From: 13-2-20CM-66-19 sp963760225
Lineage (GTDB): Bacteria > Pseudomonadota > Gammaproteobacteria > Steroidobacterales > Steroidobacteraceae
Length of the DNA stretch: 64,000 nt
NCBI GenBank assembly: GCA_963760225.1
Contig: CAVXCD010000002.1
Location: forward strand, 806,001 to 870,000
Direction: 5' to 3'
Shown here: positions 49,901-58,843 of the stretch, one piece after another
How positions within the stretch are numbered: position 1 is the stretch's first letter
Layout: each line of letters opens with the position of its first letter
Made by a program: the position numbers and the translations under genes
The notes under the pieces: model-generated
Databases searched by the model: none
What the model was told of the DNA's origin: nothing
What the model saw: the letters and a program-made list of their open reading frames with translations, nothing else

Positions 49901-52579
49901 TTAAGCGACGGCGGACTTCAGCACGCGCTGCGGCTGGGCGACGCCGTAGCCCTGCGCGTAGTCGACGCCGAGGCTGGTGAGCATCTGGATGATCTCGGCG
50001 TTCTCGGCGAACTCGGCGATGGTCTGCTTGCCGGTGAGATGCCCGATCTCGTTGATCGAGCGCACCATCTCCCGATCGATCGGGTCGCGCAGGATCTCGC
50101 GCACGAAGCTGCCATCGATCTTCAGATAGTCGACCGGGAAGTGCTTGAGGTAGCCGAAGGACGACAGCCCGGTGCCGAAGTCATCGAGCGCGAACTTGCA
50201 GCCGAGCTCCTTGAGCGCCTGGATGAAGCGGTTGGCCTGCGAGAAGCTCGCCACCGCCGCGGTCTCGGTGATCTCGAAGCAGATCTTGGAGGCATCCAGC
50301 CCGCTGCGATGGAACTGGTCGATGACGAACGGCAGGAACTTGTCGTCGCCCAGGCTCTGCCCGGACAGGTTGATGGAGCACTGGAACAGGTTCTGGCGCT
50401 CGTCGGCCTCGGAAACCAGCCAGCGGAAGGCATTCTCGATCACCCAGCGGTCGATCGCCGGGGTGATGCCGTAGCGCTCGGCCGCGGCGATGAAGTCGTT
50501 CGGCGCCACGATGCGCCCGCTCTCGTCCTTCATGCGCAGCAGCAGCTCGTAGTGCGCGCCGACCTCGACGCGCTGCAGCGGCTGGATCGCCATGCGGTAC
50601 AGCTCGAAGCGCCCTTCCTCGAGCGCGGCGTTGATGCGCGCGGCCCACTGCATCTCGCGCCGCCGGCGCATCAGCTCGATGTCGTTCTCGGCGAAGCTGT
50701 GGACGCGGTTGCGGCCGCCTTCCTTGGCGGCGGCGCAGGCGCTGTCCGCGGCCGAGAGGATCGAAGCGACGTCCTCGTTATCGGCGGTGATAGGCACCAC
50801 GCCGATGCTGGCGCCGAGGCGGAACACGCGATCTTCCCAGGTGAAGCGGAAGTTGCGCACTCCCTCGCGCAGCGTCTCGGCGGTGCGCATGGCCTCATCG
50901 AGCGAGCAGCTCTCCAGCAGTATGCCGAATTCGTCGCCGCCGAGGCGCGACAGCGTATCGCGCCAGCGCACCTTGGATTTCAGCAGTGCGCCCACCTGGC
51001 CGAGCAGCGCATCGCCGGCGCTGTGACCGCAGCTGTCGTTGACGATCTTGAACTGGTCGATATCGAGATAGCACAGCGCGTAGGAGGCCTCGCGCGCCTT
51101 GGCGCTCTTCAACGCGCGCTCCAGGCGGCTCTCGAATTCGCGGCGGTTGACCAGCCCGGTCAGCAGGTCGTGGCTGGCGTGGTAGGAGAGCCGGCGGTTG
51201 AGCTCGCGCGATTCGCTGACGTCGTGGAACACCAGCACGCCGCCGGCCACGTGGCCGGCGCCGTCGCGGATCGGCGCGGCGGTGCTCTCGACGTACAGCT
51301 CGTTGCCGTCGCGACGGATGAGCAGCATCGGCCGGACCGATTTGATGGGACGGATGCGCCGGATCGCCACCGACAGCGGGTTCTCCAGCGGTTCGCAGGT
51401 CTCCTCGTGGAATGCGCGGAAGATCTCCTCCACCGGGCGGCCCATGGCGTCTTCCAGGCGCCAGCCGGTCAGCTCTTCGGCGACCGGGTTGATGTAGTCG
51501 ATAGTCGAGTTGGCATCGGTCGTGATGACGCCGTCGCCGATCGACTGCAGGGTGATCTGCGCGCTCTCCTTCTCGCGAAACAGCGCCTCCTCGTACAGCT
51601 TGCGCTCGGTGATGTCGAGCTCGACGCCCACCAGGCGCAGCAGCCGGCCGTGCTTGTCGACGCGCGCGGTGGCACGGCTGATCACCCAGCGCCACTCGCC
51701 GTTGCGGTGGCGCATGCGATGCGTGCTCTCGAAGATCGGCGTCTTGCCGGCGACGTGATCGCGGATCGCGGCCTGCACCCGCGACAGGTCGTCCGGATGC
51801 ACGAGGCTGCGCCAGTCGGGCGAGCCGCGCATGTCGTCGTCGCCGTAGCCGAGCATCGCCTTCCAGCGCGGCGAGAAGTACACCTCGTTGCTCTCGACGT
51901 CGAAATCCCACATGCCGTCGTTGGCCGCGGCCTGAAACAGGTTGATGCGCTCCTCGAGCTTGGCGAGGCGCGCCTCGATGCGGATGCGCTCGAGCCCGGT
52001 GGCGAGACTGGTGCCGATGAGCTTCATCAGCAGCTGCAGATTCACGTCCCAGGCGCCGCGCGGCATGGCGTGCGCCAGTCCGAGGAAACCGCCCGGCTTG
52101 CCCTGGGTGTGCAGTGCGACGATGAGCGCGGAGCCGATGTGCAGCTCCGCGAAGCGCGCAGCTTCTGCTGCCTGCTCCTTGCGCGGCGCGCTGGTGTCAC
52201 GCAACTCCGAGAGCCGCAGGTGCTCGAGACGCCCCTTCAGCCACGCGAAGCCATCGAGCGGCAGCCCGATGAGGCCCTCGGGCCGGCATTGGGCGAACGC
52301 GCTGCGCGCCAGCTGCACCTCCGCGATGGTCCCGTCCTCGGGATTGAGCGTGGCGAGAAAGGCGCAATCGGACCCGGTGGCGCCGCGCAGCAGCTCGAGA
52401 TTGCGCCGCACGCATTCTTCGACGGTATCGCGGCGCATGTTCTGGAAATCAACCGCGATCTTGGTACACACGACATCGACGCCGACCACGGGCTTGGGGG
52501 CCCGCCCGGTCCAGGCATCGGCGGACAAAATATCGGACGCGGTAAAGTCCGCCGGCTTATCCGGCGGCGGAGTCGTCAT
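49901..52579 (-). CDS. GAF/PAS/PAS/GGDEF/EAL cyclic-di-GMP signalling protein
   Basis: An 892-residue cytoplasmic sensor from the ATG of MTTPPPDKPADF. Residues about 40-195 are GAF-like, about 205-330 and 335-455 are PAS domains with a PAC end (WVISRATARVDKHGRLLRL), then GGDEF at 547-551 (intact GGDEF) and EAL near 640-885. The EAL motif reads ELL (E678), but DDFGTGLSS (D799, D800) and the following KIDGSF and EFAENAE are kept, so phosphodiesterase activity is plausible. No membrane helix. It may both make and break c-di-GMP in response to a small ligand or redox signal. Transcribed leftward with an upstream 17-bp palindrome. Confidence 0.93.
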   Translation of the reverse strand: MTTPPPDKPADFTASDILSADAWTGRAPKPVVGVDVVCTKIAVDFQNMRRDTVEECVRRNLELLRGATGSDCAFLATLNPEDGTIAEVQLARSAFAQCRPEGLIGLPLDGFAWLKGRLEHLRLSELRDTSAPRKEQAAEAARFAELHIGSALIVALHTQGKPGGFLGLAHAMPRGAWDVNLQLLMKLIGTSLATGLERIRIEARLAKLEERINLFQAAANDGMWDFDVESNEVYFSPRWKAMLGYGDDDMRGSPDWRSLVHPDDLSRVQAAIRDHVAGKTPIFESTHRMRHRNGEWRWVISRATARVDKHGRLLRLVGVELDITERKLYEEALFREKESAQITLQSIGDGVITTDANSTIDYINPVAEELTGWRLEDAMGRPVEEIFRAFHEETCEPLENPLSVAIRRIRPIKSVRPMLLIRRDGNELYVESTAAPIRDGAGHVAGGVLVFHDVSESRELNRRLSYHASHDLLTGLVNRREFESRLERALKSAKAREASYALCYLDIDQFKIVNDSCGHSAGDALLGQVGALLKSKVRWRDTLSRLGGDEFGILLESCSLDEAMRTAETLREGVRNFRFTWEDRVFRLGASIGVVPITADNEDVASILSAADSACAAAKEGGRNRVHSFAENDIELMRRRREMQWAARINAALEEGRFELYRMAIQPLQRVEVGAHYELLLRMKDESGRIVAPNDFIAAAERYGITPAIDRWVIENAFRWLVSEADERQNLFQCSINLSGQSLGDDKFLPFVIDQFHRSGLDASKICFEITETAAVASFSQANRFIQALKELGCKFALDDFGTGLSSFGYLKHFPVDYLKIDGSFVREILRDPIDREMVRSINEIGHLTGKQTIAEFAENAEIIQMLTSLGVDYAQGYGVAQPQRVLKSAVA

Positions 52580-52695
52580 GTGAGCCTGCGCCCTCCCGCT
52601 AACCCTAGGAATCCAGCGTAACCAACTGTCCAACCCCCGGGCGTGACGTAAACGGCACGGACTCGAGGTTTCCCAGCTGTCATATTCCAAGTAGT

Positions 52696-52712
52696 TGCGA
52701 GAGATTCTCGCA
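52696..52712. promoter_or_regulatory. Palindrome upstream of the GGDEF-EAL gene
   Basis: Arms TGCGAGA and TCTCGCA around a three-base centre, 117 bases upstream of the GGDEF-EAL start, in a 243-bp gap with no coding potential. A possible dimeric regulator site. The rest of the gap also holds a GGCGC-TGA-GCGCC hairpin just past the DUF374 stop, without a T-run. Confidence 0.4.
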
Positions 52713-52822
52713 CACCGCTGCAGGAACACAAGCTAACGCACTGTTCGGGCAGCGATTAGCCAGTTAACAGAATCCCCGGCAACGCCCGGCAGGCGCTGAG
52801 CGCCCAAGGTCCGCGGCGCGAG

Positions 52823-53566
52823 TTAGGTCGACAGCGCGGCGCGTGCGACCCCGTACAGGCGCTTGAGCTCCTGCTCCATCTGCCGCTGCAGGCCCTCGAG
52901 CGCGGCCGCATCGACGACGCGCGGCACATAGACCGGCGGCCCGATCGCGAGCGCGATGCGCGCGAACGGCACCGGGATGACGAACTTGTCCCATTTGATG
53001 AGCCAGGCGCGCGAGGCCGCATAGGACATCGGCATGACCGGCCGCCCCGACATCTGCGCGAGCAGCAGCGCGCCGGGCTTGAATCTGAAGCGCGGGCCGC
53101 GCGGACCGTCCGGGGTGATGGCCGGGGAGATGTTGTCCTTCACCAGCGCCTGGTAGTAGTCGCGCAGTGCGCGTGCGCCGGTATGCGTCGAGGAGCCGCG
53201 GATCGCCACTGCACCAAAACGGCGCACCATCATGGCGCCGAGCTCCCCGTCCACGGACGGACTGATCAGCCAGCCGACCGTGAGCCCGCGGGCGCGCTGC
53301 TCGACCAGGTACTTGCCGCAATAGAGCTGGTGCTGATGCCAGTAGCACGGCACCAGCGACGGGGCGCGCGCCAGCGCGGCGTCGAGATGCTCGCCGCCGA
53401 CCACGCGCACCACGCGGCAGCTCGCCCACCAGGCGCGGATGATACCGAGCGCCAGCGGCACGGCGAGTGCGTACAGCAGGCGCCGCGCCGGCGTCATGCG
53501 ACGGCTGGAGCGCGTGATCGTGCGGTACAGGGTGTTGCGCAGTCCGCCGTCGTCGTCCGCACTCAT
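52823..53566 (-). CDS. DUF374 lysophospholipid acyltransferase-family protein
   Basis: A 247-residue membrane-associated acyltransferase-like protein from the ATG of MSADDDGGLRN. The catalytic box is CYWHQHQLYCGKYL, with His in the position expected for the HX4D family, and PDGPRGPRFRFKPGALLLA matches the DUF374 block. One hydrophobic N-terminal helix. It overlaps the PPTase gene by four bases (ATGA), so the two are translationally coupled. A role in attaching an acyl chain made by the neighbouring ligase/carrier is possible but unproven. Confidence 0.85.
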   Translation of the reverse strand: MSADDDGGLRNTLYRTITRSSRRMTPARRLLYALAVPLALGIIRAWWASCRVVRVVGGEHLDAALARAPSLVPCYWHQHQLYCGKYLVEQRARGLTVGWLISPSVDGELGAMMVRRFGAVAIRGSSTHTGARALRDYYQALVKDNISPAITPDGPRGPRFRFKPGALLLAQMSGRPVMPMSYAASRAWLIKWDKFVIPVPFARIALAIGPPVYVPRVVDAAALEGLQRQMEQELKRLYGVARAALST

Positions 53567-54174
53567 GGCTCGAACAGCTCCGCCAGCGCAACGGCCTGCG
53601 TCTCGAGCGCCTGCACCGGCTCGCTGGCGACCACCGCGGCGGCGGCGCCGGGGAACAGCTCCAGGCGCCGCACATGCCAGTGCCGTCCGCGCCACTCAGC
53701 GCCGTCGGCGCGCGACTGCGGCGCATCCGTCGCGCGCCAGCCGCGCAGCCCTTCGCCGGTCGCCTTGAGCGCCGCCTCGCGCAGCACCCACTGCGCGATG
53801 CGCGGCTGCGTGCCGATCTCGATGTCCAGACCGACACAGCCGCGCGCCGCCGCCACGCACCCGACATAGGCGCCCGAGTGCGAGATGCTGAAATCAGCCG
53901 CGGCGGCCGCCGCACGCTGTGCAAGGCGCGGCTTGGCGCCGGCGTGAAACCTGAGCTCGCCGGCACTCACGCGTCGTCCCAGTACGCGTCCGAGCGCACG
54001 CAGCGCGAGTGCGATCCCCGCGAGGCTCGCGCGATCAGCGTCGCGCGCGGCACGCAACGCGAGACGGCGGGCATAGGGCAGGCGCGCGACGAAGGCGCGA
54101 CCCGCGGCTTCCGGCCACTGACCGCGCAGGTCGCTGTGATATAAGATTAAAGTTTCCCTTTCAACAGCTTGCAT
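53563..54174 (-). CDS. 4'-phosphopantetheinyl transferase (Sfp type)
   Basis: Installs the phosphopantetheine arm on carrier proteins. 203 residues from the ATG of MQAVERETLILY. Motifs: FSISHSGAYVGC, then GLDIE with the metal-binding Asp and Glu, and WVLREAALKATGEGLRG. Its start codon shares the palindrome CATG with the divergent P450 gene. The natural substrate is probably the C-terminal carrier domain of the ligase encoded two genes to the right. Confidence 0.9.
   Translation of the reverse strand: MQAVERETLILYHSDLRGQWPEAAGRAFVARLPYARRLALRAARDADRASLAGIALALRALGRVLGRRVSAGELRFHAGAKPRLAQRAAAAAADFSISHSGAYVGCVAAARGCVGLDIEIGTQPRIAQWVLREAALKATGEGLRGWRATDAPQSRADGAEWRGRHWHVRRLELFPGAAAAVVASEPVQALETQAVALAELFEP
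54118..54145 (+). promoter_or_regulatory. Candidate P450 promoter inside the PPTase gene
   Basis: CTGACC, a 16-base spacer and TATAAG lie in an AT-rich patch 28 bases before the P450 ATG. Because the two divergent genes start at the same CATG, any P450 promoter has to lie within the PPTase coding region. Confidence 0.4.
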
Positions 54175-55483
54175 GACTGCCGCCGCACCCGCGAACCGCG
54201 CACCTCCCGAGGCCGAGCTGCAATTCGACGTCGGCTCCACGGACGATTCGCTGGAGCACATGATCGCGTTGTTCGCCCGCCACGGGGACACCTACCGGGT
54301 GTTCGTGCCCGCCAGGCGATCTTATACCTATGTCATCCACCACCCGGACGACGTGAAGCGGGTGCTGGTCACCAACCACAAGAACTACACCAAGGGGGTC
54401 GGTCTCGATCGCGTCCGCATCCTGCTCGGCAAGGGCATCATGACCAGCGAAGGCGAGCTGTGGAAGCGCCAGCGCTACATGATGCAGCCGCTGTTCCACC
54501 GCCGCGTCATCAACCAGTTCGCGAGCGTGATCGCCGCGGCGAACGAGCAGCTCATCACCCGCTGGGACGCGCTCGCGCGCGCCGGCGCGACCGTGAACCT
54601 CACCGACGAGATGAGCGCGCTCACTCTCGAGATGGTGCTGCGCGCGATCTTCGGGCGCGATCTGGACCGCCTGACGCAGCAGTTCGGCGCCAATCCCTTC
54701 GAGGTGGTCACGCGCGAGCCGTCGCGCGACCTGCAGTTCGCCTACAAATTCCGCTCGCTCGGCCGTCTCGTGACCCAGCTCATAGCGCGCCGCCGCACCG
54801 AGGCGGAGGAGCACCTGGACTTCGTGGCGATGCTCATGCAGGTACACGACAAGGACAGCGGTGAGCCGATGGGCGAGCGCCAGATGGTGGACGAGATCAT
54901 GACGCTCATCGTCGCCGGCCACGAAACCACCGCCAGCGCGCTCAACTGGACGTGGTACCTGTTGTCGCAGCACCCGCAAGTCCAGGCGCGACTGCACACG
55001 GAGATCGACGCCGCCGACTACCCGCTCGCCCCGGGGCTCGCGCAGGTGGAGACGCTCGCCTACACCGGCCAGGTGGTCAACGAGGCGCTGCGGCTGTATC
55101 CGCCGGGGTGGGTGCTGTCACGCCGCACGATCGAGGCCGACGTGCTCGGCGGCTACCCCATTCCCCCCGGCACCAACGTACTGCTGCCGCTGTACCTGCT
55201 GCACCGTCATCCGCAGTTCTGGCAGGATCCGGATGCCTTCCGGCCCGAGCGCTTCGCCCCCGAGCACGAGGCCGAGCGGTCGCGCTTCGCCTACATGCCG
55301 TTCGCCGCCGGTCCGCGTCACTGCATCGGCGAGACCTTGGCGCTCTACGAGATGCTCATGCACCTGTACCTGGTCGCGCGGCGCTACCGCCTGGTCTACC
55401 TGCCCGACAAACCGCTCGAGCTCGAGGCGCAGATCAACCTGCGCACCCGCCATCCCCTGCACATGCGGCTGGAAGCCCGCTGA
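54173..55483 (+). CDS. Cytochrome P450
   Basis: A 436-residue soluble bacterial monooxygenase. I-helix AGHETTASALNW (248-259) with the oxygen-activating Thr, K-helix E304-A-L-R307, and heme loop MPFAAGPRHCIGE with the heme-ligating C384. Long N-terminal region FDVGSTDDSLEHMIALFARHG. It overlaps the acyl-AMP ligase-carrier gene by one base (TGATG), so it probably oxidises an acyl group made or held by that protein. No ferredoxin or reductase gene is adjacent. Confidence 0.94.
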   Translation: MTAAAPANRAPPEAELQFDVGSTDDSLEHMIALFARHGDTYRVFVPARRSYTYVIHHPDDVKRVLVTNHKNYTKGVGLDRVRILLGKGIMTSEGELWKRQRYMMQPLFHRRVINQFASVIAAANEQLITRWDALARAGATVNLTDEMSALTLEMVLRAIFGRDLDRLTQQFGANPFEVVTREPSRDLQFAYKFRSLGRLVTQLIARRRTEAEEHLDFVAMLMQVHDKDSGEPMGERQMVDEIMTLIVAGHETTASALNWTWYLLSQHPQVQARLHTEIDAADYPLAPGLAQVETLAYTGQVVNEALRLYPPGWVLSRRTIEADVLGGYPIPPGTNVLLPLYLLHRHPQFWQDPDAFRPERFAPEHEAERSRFAYMPFAAGPRHCIGETLALYEMLMHLYLVARRYRLVYLPDKPLELEAQINLRTRHPLHMRLEAR

Positions 55484-57438
55484 TGGCCAAAGCCAGGACG
55501 CTCACCGAGGCCTTTGAGAACAACCGCAGCGCGGCGCGCAGTGTCAGCTACCTGGAGGGCGAGAACGAGACGCGTGCGGTCTCCTGCGGCGAGCTTCACC
55601 AGCGCGCGCTCGGCATCCTCTGGCACCTGCAGCGCATCGGCGCGCGCCGCGGCGACAAGCTGATCCTGCTCCTGAACAACAACGAGCAGTTCATCGACGT
55701 GTTCTGGGCGGCGATCCTCGGCGGCATCGTGCCGGTGCCGGTCGCGCTCGGCATCAGCGACGAGCACCGCCACAAGCTGCTGCGCATTGCGCGCCGCCTC
55801 GACAAGCCGTTCATCTACACCGAGCGCCGCTCGCTCGAGCGCATCGGCGCCTTCGCCACCCAGGCCGGGGAAACCCAGATGTACGAGGCCCTGCGCCGGC
55901 AGGCATTCCTGGTCGATGATCTCGACGACATCTCGCGCGCCGGCAGCGTGCAGCGCGCCAGCCCCGCTGACACCGCCTTCATCCAGTTCTCTTCCGGCTC
56001 CACCAGTGAGCCCAAGGGGGTGGTGCTCACCCACGGCAACATCCTCGCCAATGTCTACGGCACCACCGAGGCGGCCGGCTTCACCGAGGACGACGTGAGC
56101 CTCTCATGGATGCCGCTGACCCACGACATGGGACTCATCGGCTTTCACCTGGTGATGTTCATCAACCGCGTGCACGCGCACCTCATGCCCACCGAGCTCT
56201 TCATCCGCCGGCCGCTGCTGTGGCTCACGTTCGCCGCGCGGGTGCGCGCCAGCATCCTGTGCTCGCCGAATTTCGGCTACAAGCACTACCTCAAGGTGCT
56301 GGGCGAGCGCCCCGTCGAGAGCCTCGACCTGTCCGCGGTGCGTTACATCTTCAACGGCGCCGAGCCGATCTCGGTCGAGCTGTGCGAGGAGTTCCTGGCG
56401 CGGCTCGCGCCCGCGCAGCTCAGGCGCAACGCGATGTTCCCGGTATACGGGCTGGCGGAAGCCTCGCTGGCGGTGAGCTTCCCGAAGGAGGATGCGCCGC
56501 TGCGCACGCTGCGGCTCAACCGCCACCGCATGGGCGTGGGCACGCCGGTGGTAGCGGTGGACGAGTCGGACCGCGACGGCGTGCAGCTGGTCTCCGAGGG
56601 GCGCCCGATCCCCTACTGCCGGCTGCGCATCACCGACGATGAGGACCGCGAGCTGCCTGCCGACCGCATCGGCAACATCCACATCAGCGGCGAGAACGTG
56701 ACGCGCGGCTACTTCGAGGACCCGCCGGCCAACGCCGCTGCCTTCAGCGCTGATGGCTGGCTGCGCACCGGCGACCTCGGGCTGATTCACGACGGCGAGC
56801 TGTTCGTCTGCGGACGCGCCAAGGAGATCATTTTCGTCAACGGCCAGAACTACTATCCGCACGACCTCGAGAGGATCGCGCAGCGCGTGCCGGGCCTGGA
56901 GCTGGGCAAGGTGGTGGCGGCCGGCGTGCGCCCGAGCGGCGCGGAAGTTGAGCAGCTGGTGGTGTTCGTCCTGCACCGCGGTGGCACGGCGGAGTTCCTG
57001 CCGCTCGCCATGCAGGTGGCGCGGGTCATCAATGAGCAGGCCGGGATCGAGGTCGCCGAGGTGGTCCCGGTCAAGCGCATCCCGAAGACCACCAGCGGCA
57101 AGATCCAGCGCCACCTGCTCGAGGCGAGCTACGCCGACGGCGAGTTCCAGGCGGAGCTCGCCGAGCTCGCGGCACTGCGCGCCGCGCAGCGCGGACCGCA
57201 AGGTGCCACCCACAGCGTGATCGAGGACAAACTCAAGGTGATCTGCGATGCGGCGCTCGAGGGCAAGCGCATCGACATCCACGACAACCTCTTCGAGGTG
57301 GGCGCGAGCTCGCTGAAGCTGATCGAGATCCACGAGCAGATCGATCGCGAGTACCCGGGCAAGGTCGAGCTCACCGAGTTATTCGATTTCCCCACCATCG
57401 CCGAGCTCGCGCGCCACCTGCAAAGCAAGCTGCCGTAA
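55483..57438 (+). CDS. Fatty acyl-AMP ligase fused to a C-terminal acyl carrier domain
   Basis: A 651-residue protein. Residues about 1-560 are an adenylate-forming ligase of the FAAL type: ATP loop FSSGSTSEPKG (169-179), MPLTHDMGLIGFH, YGLAEASLAVSFP, GWLRTGDLG, and late KTTSGKIQR. Residues about 575-651 are a carrier domain, FEVGASSLKLI, with the phosphopantetheine Ser610. The carrier on the same chain suggests that the activated acyl group is loaded in cis for processing by the P450 or transfer to a partner. No polyketide or peptide synthetase follows, so it may act as a stand-alone loading unit. Confidence 0.92.
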   Translation: MAKARTLTEAFENNRSAARSVSYLEGENETRAVSCGELHQRALGILWHLQRIGARRGDKLILLLNNNEQFIDVFWAAILGGIVPVPVALGISDEHRHKLLRIARRLDKPFIYTERRSLERIGAFATQAGETQMYEALRRQAFLVDDLDDISRAGSVQRASPADTAFIQFSSGSTSEPKGVVLTHGNILANVYGTTEAAGFTEDDVSLSWMPLTHDMGLIGFHLVMFINRVHAHLMPTELFIRRPLLWLTFAARVRASILCSPNFGYKHYLKVLGERPVESLDLSAVRYIFNGAEPISVELCEEFLARLAPAQLRRNAMFPVYGLAEASLAVSFPKEDAPLRTLRLNRHRMGVGTPVVAVDESDRDGVQLVSEGRPIPYCRLRITDDEDRELPADRIGNIHISGENVTRGYFEDPPANAAAFSADGWLRTGDLGLIHDGELFVCGRAKEIIFVNGQNYYPHDLERIAQRVPGLELGKVVAAGVRPSGAEVEQLVVFVLHRGGTAEFLPLAMQVARVINEQAGIEVAEVVPVKRIPKTTSGKIQRHLLEASYADGEFQAELAELAALRAAQRGPQGATHSVIEDKLKVICDAALEGKRIDIHDNLFEVGASSLKLIEIHEQIDREYPGKVELTELFDFPTIAELARHLQSKLP

Positions 57439-57457
57439 GCGGCAGCGCCGCGCGCCC

Positions 57458-58069
57458 TCAGGCGGGCCGCCGCGCCAGCGACAGCCAGATGCCCGCCCCG
57501 ATCAGGGTGAGTCCCGAGGCGCGCGCCAGGATACGCGAGCGCCGTGGGCTCACCAGCCACCCGCGACCGAGCCCGGCCGCGATCGCCCAACAGGAGTCGC
57601 TCAGCGCGGCGAGCAGCACCGCGACCGTGCACATCACGGCCAGCTGACGGCCGGCGGGCAGCGCCGGATCGACGAACTGCGGCAGAAAGGCCGTGAAGAA
57701 GGCGATGGTCTTCGGATTGGACAGCGCCACCGCGAAGCCGCGCCGGAAATACACCCGCGCCCCGGGGGCCACCGGGCGCCCCTGCCCCGCGTTGCGCCAG
57801 GCGCGTACCCCGAGCCACACCAGGTAAACGGCGCCGATCCAGCGCAGCACCTCGAAGAGATAGAGCGCGTGCGCCACCACCCACGAAAGGCCCGCCGCGA
57901 TCAGCGCGACCAGCACGGCATTGCCCACCGTGGTGCCCGCGACCGTGAGCAGCCCGGCGCGCACCCCGAAGGTGGCGCCGGTCGCGATCACCAGGGTCAC
58001 GATTGGCCCGGGAATGAGCACCAGCACCACGGTGAGTGCGAAAAAGCCCGCAAACAGCTCCCAGTTCAC
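57458..58069 (-). CDS. LysE/RhtB family amino-acid exporter
   Basis: A 203-residue inner-membrane transporter with five or six hydrophobic helices. GTG start with AGGAGG seven bases upstream. The N-terminal VVLVLIPGPIVTLVIATGATFGVRAGL is the family signature region. Amino acids or homoserine lactones are the usual substrates. Convergent with the ligase-carrier gene and divergent from the Fur-like gene. Confidence 0.9.
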   Translation of the reverse strand: MNWELFAGFFALTVVLVLIPGPIVTLVIATGATFGVRAGLLTVAGTTVGNAVLVALIAAGLSWVVAHALYLFEVLRWIGAVYLVWLGVRAWRNAGQGRPVAPGARVYFRRGFAVALSNPKTIAFFTAFLPQFVDPALPAGRQLAVMCTVAVLLAALSDSCWAIAAGLGRGWLVSPRRSRILARASGLTLIGAGIWLSLARRPA

Positions 58070-58092
58070 TCAAACCCTCCTGTCGAACCGTG

Positions 58093-58118
58093 AATAGGCA
58101 GCCTATTGTCCCTATAAT
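58093..58118 (+). promoter_or_regulatory. Promoter and palindromic operator of the Fur-like gene
   Basis: A perfect -10 box TATAAT (58113-58118) lies ten bases before the ATG at 58128. Just upstream, AATAGG-CAG-CCTATT (58093-58107) is a perfect inverted repeat spanning the -35 zone. The short distance to the ATG suggests a nearly leaderless transcript and repression by a dimer, perhaps the gene product itself. Confidence 0.5.
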
Positions 58119-58127
58119 GCATCGATC

Positions 58128-58562
58128 ATGGAGCTTAATGCCCCACCAGGCGCTAGCGGCGCCCCCAGCGGCTGCGAGCGCCGTCTGTCCGAGTGTGGCA
58201 TCCGCCCCACGGCCCAGAGGGTACGCATCGCGACGCTGCTGCTGTCCGCGCCCCAGCACCTGTCGGCCGAGCAGATCCTCGCGCAGCTGCGTCTCGCCGG
58301 CGCGCGGGTTTCCAAGGCCACGGTCTACAACACGCTGAACCTGTTCGCCGCGAGCGGCCTGATCCGGCAGCTCTCGGTGGATGGCTCGCGCGCCTGGTTC
58401 GATTCGAACGTCGAACCGCACTATCACTTCCATGACCCCTCGAGCGGCGCACTCATCGATGTCCCCGTTCCCGCCGTGGAGTTCAGCCGCCTACCCCCGC
58501 CTCCGCCGGGCACCGAAGTCGCCGGCATCGACCTGGTAATCCGGCTTCGCAAAAAAATGTAA
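58128..58562 (+). CDS. Fur-family transcriptional regulator without CxxC motifs
   Basis: A 144-residue winged-helix regulator: GIRPTAQRVRIATLLL, then VSKATVYNTLNLFAASGLIRQL is the Fur DNA-binding motif. The dimerisation region keeps HYHFHDPSSGALIDV but lacks the paired cysteines of classical Fur/PerR/Zur; the only Cys lie near the N-terminus. This is as in Irr-like members. It may sense heme, iron or peroxide through His residues. Divergent from LysE; tRNA-Thr follows after 23 bases. Confidence 0.88.
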   Translation: MELNAPPGASGAPSGCERRLSECGIRPTAQRVRIATLLLSAPQHLSAEQILAQLRLAGARVSKATVYNTLNLFAASGLIRQLSVDGSRAWFDSNVEPHYHFHDPSSGALIDVPVPAVEFSRLPPPPPGTEVAGIDLVIRLRKKM

Positions 58563-58585
58563 GATGCCCGGCTTGCCGCGACCGG

Positions 58586-58661
58586 GCCGGGATAGCTCAG
58601 TTGGTAGAGCAGCGCATTCGTAATGCGCGGGTCGTAGGTTCGAATCCTATTCCCGGCACCA
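58586..58661 (+). tRNA. tRNA-Thr, anticodon CGT
   Basis: A 76-base cloverleaf including the encoded CCA. The acceptor arms GCCGGGA and TCCCGGC pair fully. The anticodon stem GCGCA/TGCGC encloses loop TTCGTAA, giving anticodon CGT (reads ACG, Thr). TTCGAAT in the T-loop is normal. A possible -10 box (TAAGAT at 58560) precedes it, so it need not depend on the regulator's promoter. Confidence 0.97.
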
Positions 58662-58843
58662 TTCCGCACCCTGCGACGTGACCTGTGGACCGGCGGTGCG
58701 AGACGGTTCGGCCCGTCGCCCGCGCGCGTCCCTTCAGCGCGTTCGGGGCGGAAATTATTGCGCGGCGGATTAAACTCCGGCGTAAGGCGCTGGTTCTAAA
58801 GGGTATCGGTGCAGGTCTCGGCCCATAGGCCCGTTGTCATAAG

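Noticed and set aside
49466..52621. Long open frame (1051 codons) opposite the GGDEF-EAL gene
   Set aside because: The other strand encodes GAF/PAS/GGDEF/EAL domains with intact motifs. The antisense frame has only compositional bias.
54952..55482. Frame extending the acyl-AMP ligase upstream to 54952
   Set aside because: The ligase begins at MAKARTL (55483), overlapping the P450 stop; the extension is out-of-frame P450 sequence without family similarity.
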